Source: Shimia sp040370365 (GTDB lineage: Bacteria; Pseudomonadota; Alphaproteobacteria; Rhodobacterales; Rhodobacteraceae). From it: DNA of 64,000 bases. The DNA lies in assembly GCF_040370365.1 (NCBI RefSeq), contig NZ_BAABWQ010000003.1, positions 186,001 through 250,000 of the forward strand. Reading direction: 5' to 3'. The notes beneath the pieces are model-generated. The model was not told the origin of the DNA. It searched no databases and saw only the letters and a list, made by a program, of their open reading frames with translations. Shown here in pieces: positions 16,852 through 24,394 of this stretch; the stretch's first letter is position 1; each line of letters opens with the position of its first letter. A program made the translations under genes and the position numbers.

Positions 16852-17925
16852 ATGTTGTTTGATCTGCCTTCCCATGACACACTTTATGCCGCGCTTTTGG
16901 CCCGCGACCCAGCCTACGACGGCCGCGCATATGTCTGTGTGTCTTCCACTGGTGTGTTCTGTCGCCTGACCTGTCCGGCCCGCAAACCAAAGTCGGAGAA
17001 TTGCACGTTCTTTGCCTCTATCGGGGAATGCATCGAAGCTGGTTATCGCGCCTGCAAACGCTGCCATCCAATGGCGCCAGCCGCAGAGTCCGACCCCGCC
17101 ATAGCCGCACTTCTAAGTGCCCTAGACGAACGCCCCGACATCCGTTGGTCTGAACGTCACGTGGCACAGATGGGCTTTGATCTCTCCACCGTACGTCGGT
17201 CTTTCAAACGCCAGTTTGGCATGACGTTTCTGGAGATGGCACGACAACGGCGATTGCGTGAAGGTTTTGAAGCCCTCAGTTCCGGTGAAAAGGTGATTGA
17301 TGCCCAGCACAGCGCCAGTTTTGAAAGCCCTTCTGCGTTTCGCGCAGCCTTTGCGCGCCTTCTCGGATGTGCCCCTGCCGATTTACACCAAGGCGGACTA
17401 TTGTGCGCTGACTGGATCACCTCACCTCTGGGCGACTTGATCGCGGTGTCCAGCGCGTCCCATCTGCACCTTCTGGAATTTGTTGAGCGCAAAGCCCTGC
17501 CCCGTGAGCTGTCCCGCCTCCGAGACTTTGCCAAGGGTGATCTTGGGTTAGGTCGGTACGCCCCCACCGATCAAGTCGAAGCTGAACTGCGCATGTTCTT
17601 CGCGGGAAAAAGCGCCAAGTTTCACACCCCCCTGGCTTTCCATGGCACGCCGTTCACCAAGGACGTTTGGCACGCGCTGTGCGACATCCCCGCCGGAGAA
17701 ACTCGCACCTATTCCGAGCTGGCCCAAGCCATGGGCCGTCCCGCAGCCACACGTGCAGTGGCTAGAGCCAATGCGGCCAATCAAATTGCCTTGCTGGTGC
17801 CCTGTCACCGTGTGTTGGGCGCAGATGGCGCTCTGACTGGCTACGGTGGCGGTCTCTGGCGCAAGCAAAAACTCATTGAAATCGAACGCCAATACACCAA
17901 AGGACTAGCTCATGACTCAAGCTGA
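16852..17925 (+). CDS. ada: Ada: adaptive-response activator and O6-methylguanine-DNA methyltransferase
   Basis: Bifunctional repair protein of 357 aa. The N-terminal Zn domain has Cys37, Cys41, Cys68 and Cys71, one residue offset from the Escherichia coli ligands; Cys37 is the methylphosphotriester acceptor. An AraC-type helix-turn-helix follows (WSERHVAQMGFDLSTVRRSF). The C-terminal suicide methyltransferase has Cys318 in PCHRV. It repairs methylated DNA and, once methylated, activates alkylation-response genes. I found no clear Ada box upstream. The next gene overlaps by 14 bases, so a PEP-mutase-family protein is co-transcribed with it. Confidence 0.93.
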   Translation: MLFDLPSHDTLYAALLARDPAYDGRAYVCVSSTGVFCRLTCPARKPKSENCTFFASIGECIEAGYRACKRCHPMAPAAESDPAIAALLSALDERPDIRWSERHVAQMGFDLSTVRRSFKRQFGMTFLEMARQRRLREGFEALSSGEKVIDAQHSASFESPSAFRAAFARLLGCAPADLHQGGLLCADWITSPLGDLIAVSSASHLHLLEFVERKALPRELSRLRDFAKGDLGLGRYAPTDQVEAELRMFFAGKSAKFHTPLAFHGTPFTKDVWHALCDIPAGETRTYSELAQAMGRPAATRAVARANAANQIALLVPCHRVLGADGALTGYGGGLWRKQKLIEIERQYTKGLAHDSS

Positions 17926-18682
17926 CCGCGCCCGCATCTTTGCCGATCTTCACACACCCGGCACGCCGTTGGTGCTCTACAATTGTTGGGATGCTGGCAG
18001 CGGCGCAGCAATTGAGAAAGGCGGCGCGCCTGCCCTTGCCACCGGAAGCTGGTCGGTTGCTGCGGCCCAAGGCTATGCAGATGGCGAAGCCTTACCACTG
18101 GATACGCTTTTGAGCATCGCTACACGTATCACCTCAACCTGTGATGTGCCTGTATCGCTAGATTTTGAAGGCGGGTACGCGGTGGCACCAGATGCATTGC
18201 GTGCCAACGTAGCCCAAGTTCTGCAAGCCGGTGTCATCGGCATCAACTTTGAGGACCGCGTGGTCACAGGCGAAGGGGTGCACAGCGTAGAGACGCAATC
18301 CGACCGCATCCAAGCGATCCGCGCCGCAGCAGATGATGCGGGCCTGCCCCTCTTCATAAATGCCCGAACCGATCTCTTTTTACAATCGGCACCGGAGGCG
18401 CACGGCACCCATTTGCAAGAAGCTATCACACGTGGCAAAGCCTATGCCGACGCCGGAGCCAGTGGCTTTTTTGTTCCCGGACTAAGCGATCCAAAGATGA
18501 TCACCCAAGTCTGTGACGCCAGCGCTTTGCCCGTGAATGTGATGTGTTTGGATATTTCTGCGGATACCGCTCCGTTGGCAGAGCTAGGTGTGTCTCGTAT
18601 CAGCTTTGGTCCGGCCCCATATCGGGCGGCCTTGCGTGCGCTTACAGCTCAAGCAAAACAACTTTACGGCAAAGCAGGTTGA
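17912..18682 (+). CDS. Isocitrate lyase/PEP mutase family protein
   Basis: TIM-barrel protein of 256 aa. The family motifs are visible: LVLYNCWDAGSG near the N-terminus, the Mg-binding DFEGGYA, and GINFEDRV with the ligand Glu and Asp. The substrate-specific Cys loop of true isocitrate lyase or methylisocitrate lyase (KKCGH-type) is absent, so it is not a glyoxylate-cycle enzyme. Carbon-carbon or carbon-phosphorus lyase chemistry on an oxaloacetate-like substrate is expected. It overlaps the end of ada, an unusual partnership with no obvious metabolic reason. Confidence 0.82.
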   Translation: MTQADRARIFADLHTPGTPLVLYNCWDAGSGAAIEKGGAPALATGSWSVAAAQGYADGEALPLDTLLSIATRITSTCDVPVSLDFEGGYAVAPDALRANVAQVLQAGVIGINFEDRVVTGEGVHSVETQSDRIQAIRAAADDAGLPLFINARTDLFLQSAPEAHGTHLQEAITRGKAYADAGASGFFVPGLSDPKMITQVCDASALPVNVMCLDISADTAPLAELGVSRISFGPAPYRAALRALTAQAKQLYGKAG

Positions 18683-18733
18683 GGGCGGGGACGCGTACGG
18701 CCAAGACAAGAACAAAGGCACGCGTTTCTCAGG

Positions 18734-19483
18734 TCATCTTGGGTTGAGAGAAAAAATCATCTCTGGACTGGAGTATTCGTCAAACGCTGCGCCAGACCAG
18801 TCCCCCCAAAGCGCCGTCACACCAAAACCCGCAGCATCCGCCATCGCCAAAATCTCCGTTTTGCTCGAAAACCGCAATGTTGACGTGGACCGTTTTTGCC
18901 CGCCCCCGGGCAGGAACGTGTACCGTTCCTCAAACGTTACATAAGGGCCATCTTGCTTGATCACCTCATGTGTGAGCTGCACCGCGCGGCCATCCTCCAG
19001 AACAACAGGAGGCTCTGCATGGGCCGGTGTCCATTGCTGCCAGGCCTTGGTGTTTGGGTTGCGGCTCTCAAACAACAACACACCGCCGGGCGCCAACAGC
19101 GCCAAGGCGCTATGAAAGAATGCATCCATATCCGCAACTGTCAGCAGGCATTGAAAGGCGTGGCCGGTCATGACAATCACTTCAAACCGCTGTGTCACTG
19201 CAAAATCTGAAAGCACGCCGGTGTGCCATATTACCTGATGCGCAGCTCGGCGTGTTCTGGCAACAGCCAGCATTTCCACCGCCGGATCCAACCCGGTGAC
19301 TGAGTGGCCAAGTGTGGCCAGTTCAACTGCAAAAAGCCCGGTGCCACAACCGACATCCAAGATGGTACAGGGGGTGCTAGGCAATTGTGACAGGTAAAAA
19401 TCGAAATCAGCGCGCCCCGCATTGATTGCATCATAAATCTGCACAAGCTCTGGCTCTGAATATAAGCTGTCGATGTTCTTCAT
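18734..19483 (-). CDS. Class I SAM-dependent methyltransferase
   Basis: Protein of 249 aa with the SAM-binding motif I TILDVGCGTGLFAVEL, motif II LDPAVEMLAVAR and post-motifs FEVIVMTGHAFQCL. The first half is typical of UbiE/Methyltransf_25-type enzymes. The substrate is not predictable. The ATG at 19483 is preferred to a TTG three codons upstream. It lies between the plus-strand PEP-mutase-family gene and the rpsA terminator, and appears to be a single-gene unit. Confidence 0.82.
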   Translation of the reverse strand: MKNIDSLYSEPELVQIYDAINAGRADFDFYLSQLPSTPCTILDVGCGTGLFAVELATLGHSVTGLDPAVEMLAVARTRRAAHQVIWHTGVLSDFAVTQRFEVIVMTGHAFQCLLTVADMDAFFHSALALLAPGGVLLFESRNPNTKAWQQWTPAHAEPPVVLEDGRAVQLTHEVIKQDGPYVTFEERYTFLPGGGQKRSTSTLRFSSKTEILAMADAAGFGVTALWGDWSGAAFDEYSSPEMIFSLNPR

Positions 19484-19542
19484 ATCTGCCAAAAGATGTA
19501 AGTCAACGCGCCCTTGAGCTTACCCAAATCACCGCCTCGTTC

Positions 19543-19577
19543 CAAAAGAAAAACCCCACCATCACTGGCGGGGTTCT
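19543..19577 (-). terminator. Rho-independent terminator of rpsA
   Basis: On the minus strand AACCCCGCC, AGTGAT loop, GGTGGGGTT (one G-U pair), then TTTCTTTT. It lies about 35 bases after the rpsA stop and blocks read-through to any downstream gene. ihfB, often next to rpsA in proteobacteria, is not here. Confidence 0.9.
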
Positions 19578-19610
19578 CCAATTCTGTAAGCGATAAAAGG
19601 TCGATTGACC

Positions 19611-21290
19611 TTATTCGTCGCCTGTTTTCAGCGCTGCGCCGAGGATATCGCCAAGAGACGCGCCGGAGTCGGAAGACCCATACTGTTCGACGGCTTCTTT
19701 CTCTTCTGCAATCTCGCGTGCTTTGATCGACAGACCCAGACGACGAGTCTTGCTGTCGATGTTGGTCACGCGCACATCAAGCTTGTCACCAACATTGAAG
19801 CGCTCTGGACGCTGGTCTGCACGGTCGCGAGACAGGTCGGAGCGACGGATGAAGGATTTCATGCCTTCATAAGCCACTTCGATGCCGCCATCTTCGATCG
19901 CTGTCACTTCACAGGTCACGATAGAGCCGCGCTTCACGCCGCCAACTGCATCTGCGAATTTGTCGCCGCCGAGTGCTTTGATCGAAAGAGAGATACGCTC
20001 TTTTTCGACGTCAACTTCGGAGACAACCGCCTGAACAACGTCGTTCTTGTGGTAGCTCTGGATCGCTTCTTCGCCGCGCTCGTCCCAGGACAAGTCGGAG
20101 AGGTGAACCATGCCGTCGATCTCGCCAGGCAGGCCGATGAACAGACCAAATTCGGTGATGTTCTTGACTTCGCCTTCGACCTCGGTGCCCTCTGGGTGTG
20201 TTTCTGCAAACACTTCCCATGGGTTGCGCTGAGTCTGCTTGAGACCCAAGGAAACGCGACGCTTGGAGCCGTCGATTTCCAGCACCATGACGTCCACTTC
20301 TTGCGAGGTGGAAACGATCTTGCCGGGGTGTACGTTCTTTTTGGTCCAAGACATCTCAGACACGTGAACCAGACCTTCAACACCCGGCTCCAGCTCAACA
20401 AATGCACCGTAATCGGTGATGTTGGTCACGCGGCCTTTGTGCACAGAAGACAGTGGGTACTTGCCAGCAACCAGATCCCATGGATCTTCCTGCAGCTGTT
20501 TCATGCCCAAGCTGATGCGGTGGGTTTCTTTGTTGATCTTGATGACCTGAACTTTGACGGTTTCGCCAATTGTCAGGATCTCAGATGGGTGGTTCACACG
20601 GCGCCATGCCATGTCCGTGACGTGCAGCAAGCCGTCAACACCGCCGAGGTCAACAAACGCACCGTATTCGGTGATGTTCTTGACCACACCGTCGACCGCT
20701 TGGCCTTCGGTCAGGTTGCCGATAACTTCGGCACGCTGTTCTGCGCGGGACTCTTCGAGGATCGCACGACGCGATACAACGATGTTGCCACGACGACGGT
20801 CCATTTTCAGAACCTGGAACGGCTGCTTCAGACCCATCAGTGGGCCAGCGTCACGCACTGGGCGCACGTCAACCTGAGAACCAGGCAAGAAGGCCACGGC
20901 GCCGCCGAGGTCAACTGTGAAGCCGCCTTTGACGCGACCAAAGATTGCGCCTTCAACGCGCTCTTCGTCTGCGTATGCTTTCTCGAGGCGATCCCATGCT
21001 TCTTCGCGGCGCGCCATCTCACGGGAGATAACCGCTTCGCCACGGGCGTTTTCAGCCGAGCGCAGGAAGACTTCTACTTCGTCGCCAACAGCGATTTCAG
21101 CAGCTTCACCAGGATTTGCGAATTCTTTAAGATCAACGCGGCCTTCCATTTTGTAGCCAACGTCGATGATGGCTTGGCCCGCTTCAATTGCGATGACTTT
21201 GCCTTTGACAACCGAACCCTCGTTCGGTGTGTCCATTTCGAAGCTTTCATTAAGGAGGGCTTCGAATTCCTCCATAGTTGTATCAGCCAT
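19611..21290 (-). CDS. rpsA: 30S ribosomal protein S1
   Basis: Protein of 559 aa with six S1 RNA-binding repeats. The first two are degenerate ribosome-docking repeats, and the later ones carry the clear pattern VKNITEYGAFVDLGGVDGLLHVTDMAW and variants (TNITDYGAFVELEPGVEG, KNITEFGLFIGLPGEIDG). It recruits mRNA to the 30S subunit. The size fits alphaproteobacterial S1. Strong codon bias produces a spurious 631-codon open frame on the opposite strand. It follows cmk at a distance, separated by a nitroreductase and a DUF6525 gene, and ends at a strong terminator. Confidence 0.97.
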   Translation of the reverse strand: MADTTMEEFEALLNESFEMDTPNEGSVVKGKVIAIEAGQAIIDVGYKMEGRVDLKEFANPGEAAEIAVGDEVEVFLRSAENARGEAVISREMARREEAWDRLEKAYADEERVEGAIFGRVKGGFTVDLGGAVAFLPGSQVDVRPVRDAGPLMGLKQPFQVLKMDRRRGNIVVSRRAILEESRAEQRAEVIGNLTEGQAVDGVVKNITEYGAFVDLGGVDGLLHVTDMAWRRVNHPSEILTIGETVKVQVIKINKETHRISLGMKQLQEDPWDLVAGKYPLSSVHKGRVTNITDYGAFVELEPGVEGLVHVSEMSWTKKNVHPGKIVSTSQEVDVMVLEIDGSKRRVSLGLKQTQRNPWEVFAETHPEGTEVEGEVKNITEFGLFIGLPGEIDGMVHLSDLSWDERGEEAIQSYHKNDVVQAVVSEVDVEKERISLSIKALGGDKFADAVGGVKRGSIVTCEVTAIEDGGIEVAYEGMKSFIRRSDLSRDRADQRPERFNVGDKLDVRVTNIDSKTRRLGLSIKAREIAEEKEAVEQYGSSDSGASLGDILGAALKTGDE

Positions 21291-21409
21291 GTGGCGTCAT
21301 TTCCTTTACAAACATTTTTTCTGGCCGTGCGGTTGTCTCCGCCGGTCTGGGTTAGCGCCCCGCCATTCTGGCAGAACAGGTTGGTCAAGGGCGCGCCAAC
21401 AACAAGAAA

Positions 21410-21447
21410 ACACACAAAAAACAAAGAGGGCCGGTGCGTCCGACCCT
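21410..21447 (-). terminator. Terminator-like hairpin upstream of rpsA
   Basis: On the minus strand AGGGTCGG, ACGCA, CCGGCCCT (one mismatch), then CTTTGTTTTTT. It lies 64 bases after the DUF6525 gene stop and 120 bases before the rpsA start. It probably ends upstream transcription, so rpsA needs its own promoter in 21291-21410. Confidence 0.7.
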
Positions 21448-21510
21448 GCTCGTCTTGTTGTTTTATGGCATTTGCGCCTTATAGACAGGGCGCTCTATAG
21501 CGATAATCGC

Positions 21511-21771
21511 TTATGTGGGCAAGTCGATTCCGACATGCATCTGGTCACGGCGCAGCGTCGCCTGCTCAATCATCTTAAGGCGTTCGATCGCCGCGTTGGG
21601 GTCTTTATGTCCACCCGCTTTGCGCCAAACCCCTCGTGCAGACGCCGGGCTCCATGGCAACGCCGCCGTGTGCAACCACTTGCGCAACTCGGGCGGGAGC
21701 GCATCATAGGCGGTCATGCTGTTTCCGTGCCGGCGCCGGCCACGCAAGCTGCTGTTCAGGTTTCTGCTCAT
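21511..21771 (-). CDS. DUF6525-like small basic protein
   Basis: Protein of 86 aa with an Arg-rich start (SRNLNSSLRGRRRHG) followed by MTAYDALPPELRKWLHTAALPWSPAS and ARGVWRKAGG. The pattern matches the small Rhodobacteraceae-specific family I know as DUF6525, assigned from memory of the family. Function is unknown. The basic N-terminus and short helical body suggest nucleic-acid or ribosome contact, which is speculation. A perfect A+T-rich palindrome lies just upstream. Confidence 0.65.
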   Translation of the reverse strand: MSRNLNSSLRGRRRHGNSMTAYDALPPELRKWLHTAALPWSPASARGVWRKAGGHKDPNAAIERLKMIEQATLRRDQMHVGIDLPT

Positions 21772-21790
21772 GAGTCTCTGCCAAATCAGA

Positions 21791-21818
21791 AATTTGATAT
21801 AGTATTACATATCAAATT
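21791..21818. promoter_or_regulatory. Perfect A+T-rich palindrome before the DUF6525 gene
   Basis: AATTTGATAT, AGTATTAC, ATATCAAATT: perfect 10-bp arms with an 8-base centre, 20 bases upstream of the ATG at 21771. On the minus strand the centre contains TACTAT, a possible -10 element, so a repressor bound here would occlude the promoter. It is too A+T-rich to be a terminator for the upstream nitroreductase. Confidence 0.55.
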
Positions 21819-21916
21819 GAAACAATGGCAACCGGGAAACTTTGGGCGAGGACCCTGTGCCCGAAACTGCGCGGCCAGCGCTGACAACAGGTGTGCCGGC
21901 CGCGCAAAATAGGAGG

Positions 21917-22552
21917 TTAGCTGATGGACTTGACCAAAGTATCGCGCGATTTTCGGACCTTCTGCATGGGTAACAACCAATCAGCGCCTTCTTGGCGGTA
22001 TCCAAGCGGAAGGAGTGTGACAGAGCGCAGCCCCAGCTCCTTCAGGCCCATGATCTCGTCCACGGCCTCTGGATCAAATCCTTCCATAGGGCATGTGTCC
22101 ACGCCAAGCTCTGCTGCCGCCAGCATGGCAAAACCCAACGCAATGTAACCCTGACGGGCCGCATGGTCGTGATTGACCTGCGTGTCGCGTGGCAGGTAGA
22201 TGGACTTCAATTTTTCGTAATATTCGGTAAGCATCGGGTTTTCGCCCCGCAGCTCTTCCATGTGCGCACGCACAGCATCAATGCGTTCTGCCGTGTAGTT
22301 GTCCCACGCCGCAAACACCAACAAGTGACTGCTTTCAGTGATCTGGCTCTGATCCCAACCAACTTCACGAATTTTGGCACGCATCTCATCATTTGTCACC
22401 ACAAACACTTCAAACGGCTGAGTACCGCTGGACGTTGGAGCCATGCGGATTGCATCAAGGATGGCCTCCACTTTGTCCTCAGAGACAGTTTTGCTCGGGT
22501 CCATTTTCTTGGTGGCATAGCGCCAGTTCATCAGGTCTTTAAGCGTGGTCAT
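21917..22552 (-). CDS. NfsB-type nitroreductase (FMN)
   Basis: Protein of 211 aa of the oxygen-insensitive nitroreductase/dihydropteridine reductase group. FMN-binding elements are visible: WRYATKKMDP (Arg/Lys for phosphate), RMAPTSSGTQPFEVFVVTN, and the C-terminal LGYRQEGADW and KVRKS. It reduces nitroaromatics or quinones with NAD(P)H. It is divergent from an HxlR regulator across 141 bases, the usual regulator-target arrangement. It separates cmk from rpsA. Confidence 0.9.
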   Translation of the reverse strand: MTTLKDLMNWRYATKKMDPSKTVSEDKVEAILDAIRMAPTSSGTQPFEVFVVTNDEMRAKIREVGWDQSQITESSHLLVFAAWDNYTAERIDAVRAHMEELRGENPMLTEYYEKLKSIYLPRDTQVNHDHAARQGYIALGFAMLAAAELGVDTCPMEGFDPEAVDEIMGLKELGLRSVTLLPLGYRQEGADWLLPMQKVRKSRDTLVKSIS

Positions 22553-22693
22553 GTCGGCCTTACCTCTTGTCCCTCGGGGCTTTCAGAAGTCGCCTGAAGG
22601 GTGGTTTAATTTTGGTACTGACGATATAAGAGGAACCAGATTTGGCCACAAGAAGGCACTATTTTGAGACCTGGTTACACGGAAGGAACCACT

Positions 22694-23080
22694 ATGACAG
22701 CGCCCAAAGCTCTGCCGCAATGCCCGGACTGCTCTCGCATCAACGAGGTGCTGGGACGCGTCGGGGATCGCTGGTGTGTGTTGATTGTGATCTCACTGGC
22801 AACCTACGATGTGCTGCGGTTCAACGCCCTCAAACGCCACTTAGGCATTTCACAACGCATGCTAGCACTCAAACTGCGGGAGTTGGAACGTGACGGGTTG
22901 GTCAGCCGCACCTATTACCCAACGATCCCACCCAAGGTGGAGTACTCTTTGACTGATTTGGGGCGTTCGTTTCACGAACCTTTGAGCGTGCTTGGCTATT
23001 GGGCTTTGAACAATTTGCCGAACATCGACGCTGCGCGCGCAGACTACGATGTCGAAAATCCCGAAGCCAAGACAGCTTAA
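22694..23080 (+). CDS. HxlR-family transcriptional regulator
   Basis: Winged-helix protein of 128 aa with the HxlR pattern CPDCSRINEVLGRVGDRWCVLIVISL, RFNALKRHLGISQRMLALKLRELERDGLV and a wing YPTIPPKVEYSLTDLG. Cys residues near the N-terminus (CPDC) may sense electrophiles or aldehydes, as in other HxlR proteins. The ATG at 22694 follows GGAAGG and is preferred over the TTG at 22664. It probably controls the divergent nitroreductase. Its stop codon overlaps the cmk stop codon tail to tail. Confidence 0.88.
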   Translation: MTAPKALPQCPDCSRINEVLGRVGDRWCVLIVISLATYDVLRFNALKRHLGISQRMLALKLRELERDGLVSRTYYPTIPPKVEYSLTDLGRSFHEPLSVLGYWALNNLPNIDAARADYDVENPEAKTA

Positions 23081-23703
23081 AGCGCTAAGTGCGCGTCTGG
23101 ATGTAGTTTGACAATCGCTGCGACAGCAGCGGACAACGCATCGTCAATGCTCAGATCCGTCGTATCAATCACAATTGCACTTTCGGCAGGCTTGAGCGGT
23201 GCCTCTTTGCGTTCCGTGTCACGCGCATCGCGCTCCAGAACGTCAGCCAACACAGCGTCCAACGTGATCTCGACACCTTTGTCGGAAAGCTCTTGAAAAC
23301 GTCGCGCAGCGCGGATCTCAGCGCTGGCAGTGATGAACAGCTTGGCCTCAGCATTTGGACAAATCACTGTACCAATGTCGCGCCCATCAAGCACAGCCCC
23401 CCCTGCCCGACGCGCAAATGCACGCTGAAAATCCACAAGTGCAGCGCGCACCTCAGCGATGACGGCCACTCGGCTCGCCGCTTGGGCCACTTCCGGAGTA
23501 CGCAATGTATCGGCCTGCAAATCCTCAGCCACAAGTGCTTTGGCCGCTTCAACCGGGTTGGTGCCGTCCAATGTCCGTGCGCCAACCGCCCGGTACAACA
23601 ATCCTGTGTCCAAATGGGCAAATCCAAAATGCTCAGCCACTGATTTGGATATCGTGCCTTTGCCTGCAGCCGCGGGCCCATCAATCGCAATTGTGAAACG
23701 CAT
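23077..23703 (-). CDS. cmk: Cytidylate kinase
   Basis: P-loop NMP kinase of 208 aa that phosphorylates CMP and dCMP. The Walker A is IDGPAAAGKGT at residues 6-16. The CMP-binding segment LDTGLLYRAVG and the Arg-rich LDGRDIGTVICPNAEAKLFITA follow. The ATG at 23703 is chosen over a frame extension of 10 codons, because the conserved MRFTIAIDG starts there. In many alphaproteobacteria cmk lies between aroA and rpsA. Here that order is kept but with extra genes on both sides. It converges on the HxlR gene with a 4-base overlap of the two stop codons. Confidence 0.95.
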   Translation of the reverse strand: MRFTIAIDGPAAAGKGTISKSVAEHFGFAHLDTGLLYRAVGARTLDGTNPVEAAKALVAEDLQADTLRTPEVAQAASRVAVIAEVRAALVDFQRAFARRAGGAVLDGRDIGTVICPNAEAKLFITASAEIRAARRFQELSDKGVEITLDAVLADVLERDARDTERKEAPLKPAESAIVIDTTDLSIDDALSAAVAAIVKLHPDAHLAL

Positions 23704-23793
23704 GTTCCGTCCTGTGTCTTCCGCGGCGACCAATGGAATGGTCTATCTGTCGCTGTACCCAGCAGCTCTGTTTAACGCAAGTCTTGCGTGTGT

Positions 23794-24297
23794 CTACACC
23801 CACCGACGGCGGGCCTTTCCCATCGCGCCAAGCAACAGTGCACAAAAAGCCACAGTTGCAGAGACCGATTTGCACGTTGTCCAAAAGCTTGCCAAAGCAA
23901 CAACACTGTCATTGATACCGCTGGCACCGCCATGCAGCATTATGGAGATCATGTAGTTCTCCAAGTAGTCCGCCGACACCATGATCAAGGCCACCACAGA
24001 GAAAACGGTGGACCAAGGTGTGCCAAACACACGCTGAAAACCAATCACCAACATCATCCCAAGCAAAGCCGGGTAGAGCAGGTCGAGCCGAAGCTGCACC
24101 GACAGATAAAAATCGCGCCCCTCTTCACTTAGTGCCGCGAGAAACTGACGTGCATCTTGTACGGAATACCCCGTCGGACGCATGTCAAATGGCACAAGCC
24201 CGCCTGCCGATGCGCTGATCACTGGCAGCGACCAAAAGAGCATCAGTAGGTAAACCCCGCCAGCCGCCACAAAGCTACACCAGAACGCTCTCTGCAT
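23794..24297 (-). CDS. Four-helix membrane protein of unknown function
   Basis: Predicted inner-membrane protein of 167 aa from the ATG at 24297. Four hydrophobic segments are visible: around FWCSFVAAGGVYLLMLFW, LLYPALLGMMLVIGF, VFSVVALIMVSADYLENYM and VSATVAFCALLLGAM. A soluble loop after helix 1 contains FDMRPTGYSVQDARQFLAALSEEGRDFY. I do not recognise the family. An ATG 18 codons upstream (24351) is possible. It lies between aroA and cmk in the same direction and is probably part of that operon. Confidence 0.65.
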   Translation of the reverse strand: MQRAFWCSFVAAGGVYLLMLFWSLPVISASAGGLVPFDMRPTGYSVQDARQFLAALSEEGRDFYLSVQLRLDLLYPALLGMMLVIGFQRVFGTPWSTVFSVVALIMVSADYLENYMISIMLHGGASGINDSVVALASFWTTCKSVSATVAFCALLLGAMGKARRRWV

Positions 24298-24394
24298 TTG
24301 GACCCTCTCTGTGTCCCCCCAACCGAATGTGGTGGAGGTGATCATGACCATGGCACTCGCAAAATCAACAAAAAGCTTTGAAAGCCCTCTGCGA

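Noticed and set aside
16732..17067. Long upstream extension of the VOC frame at 16348
   Set aside because: It is antisense to ada and precedes the domain start; the ATG at 16731 begins the VOC fold.
19605..21500. 631-codon open frame on the plus strand across rpsA
   Set aside because: It is antisense to a certain ribosomal protein gene with strong codon bias; its translation has no recognisable motif and its extent mirrors rpsA.
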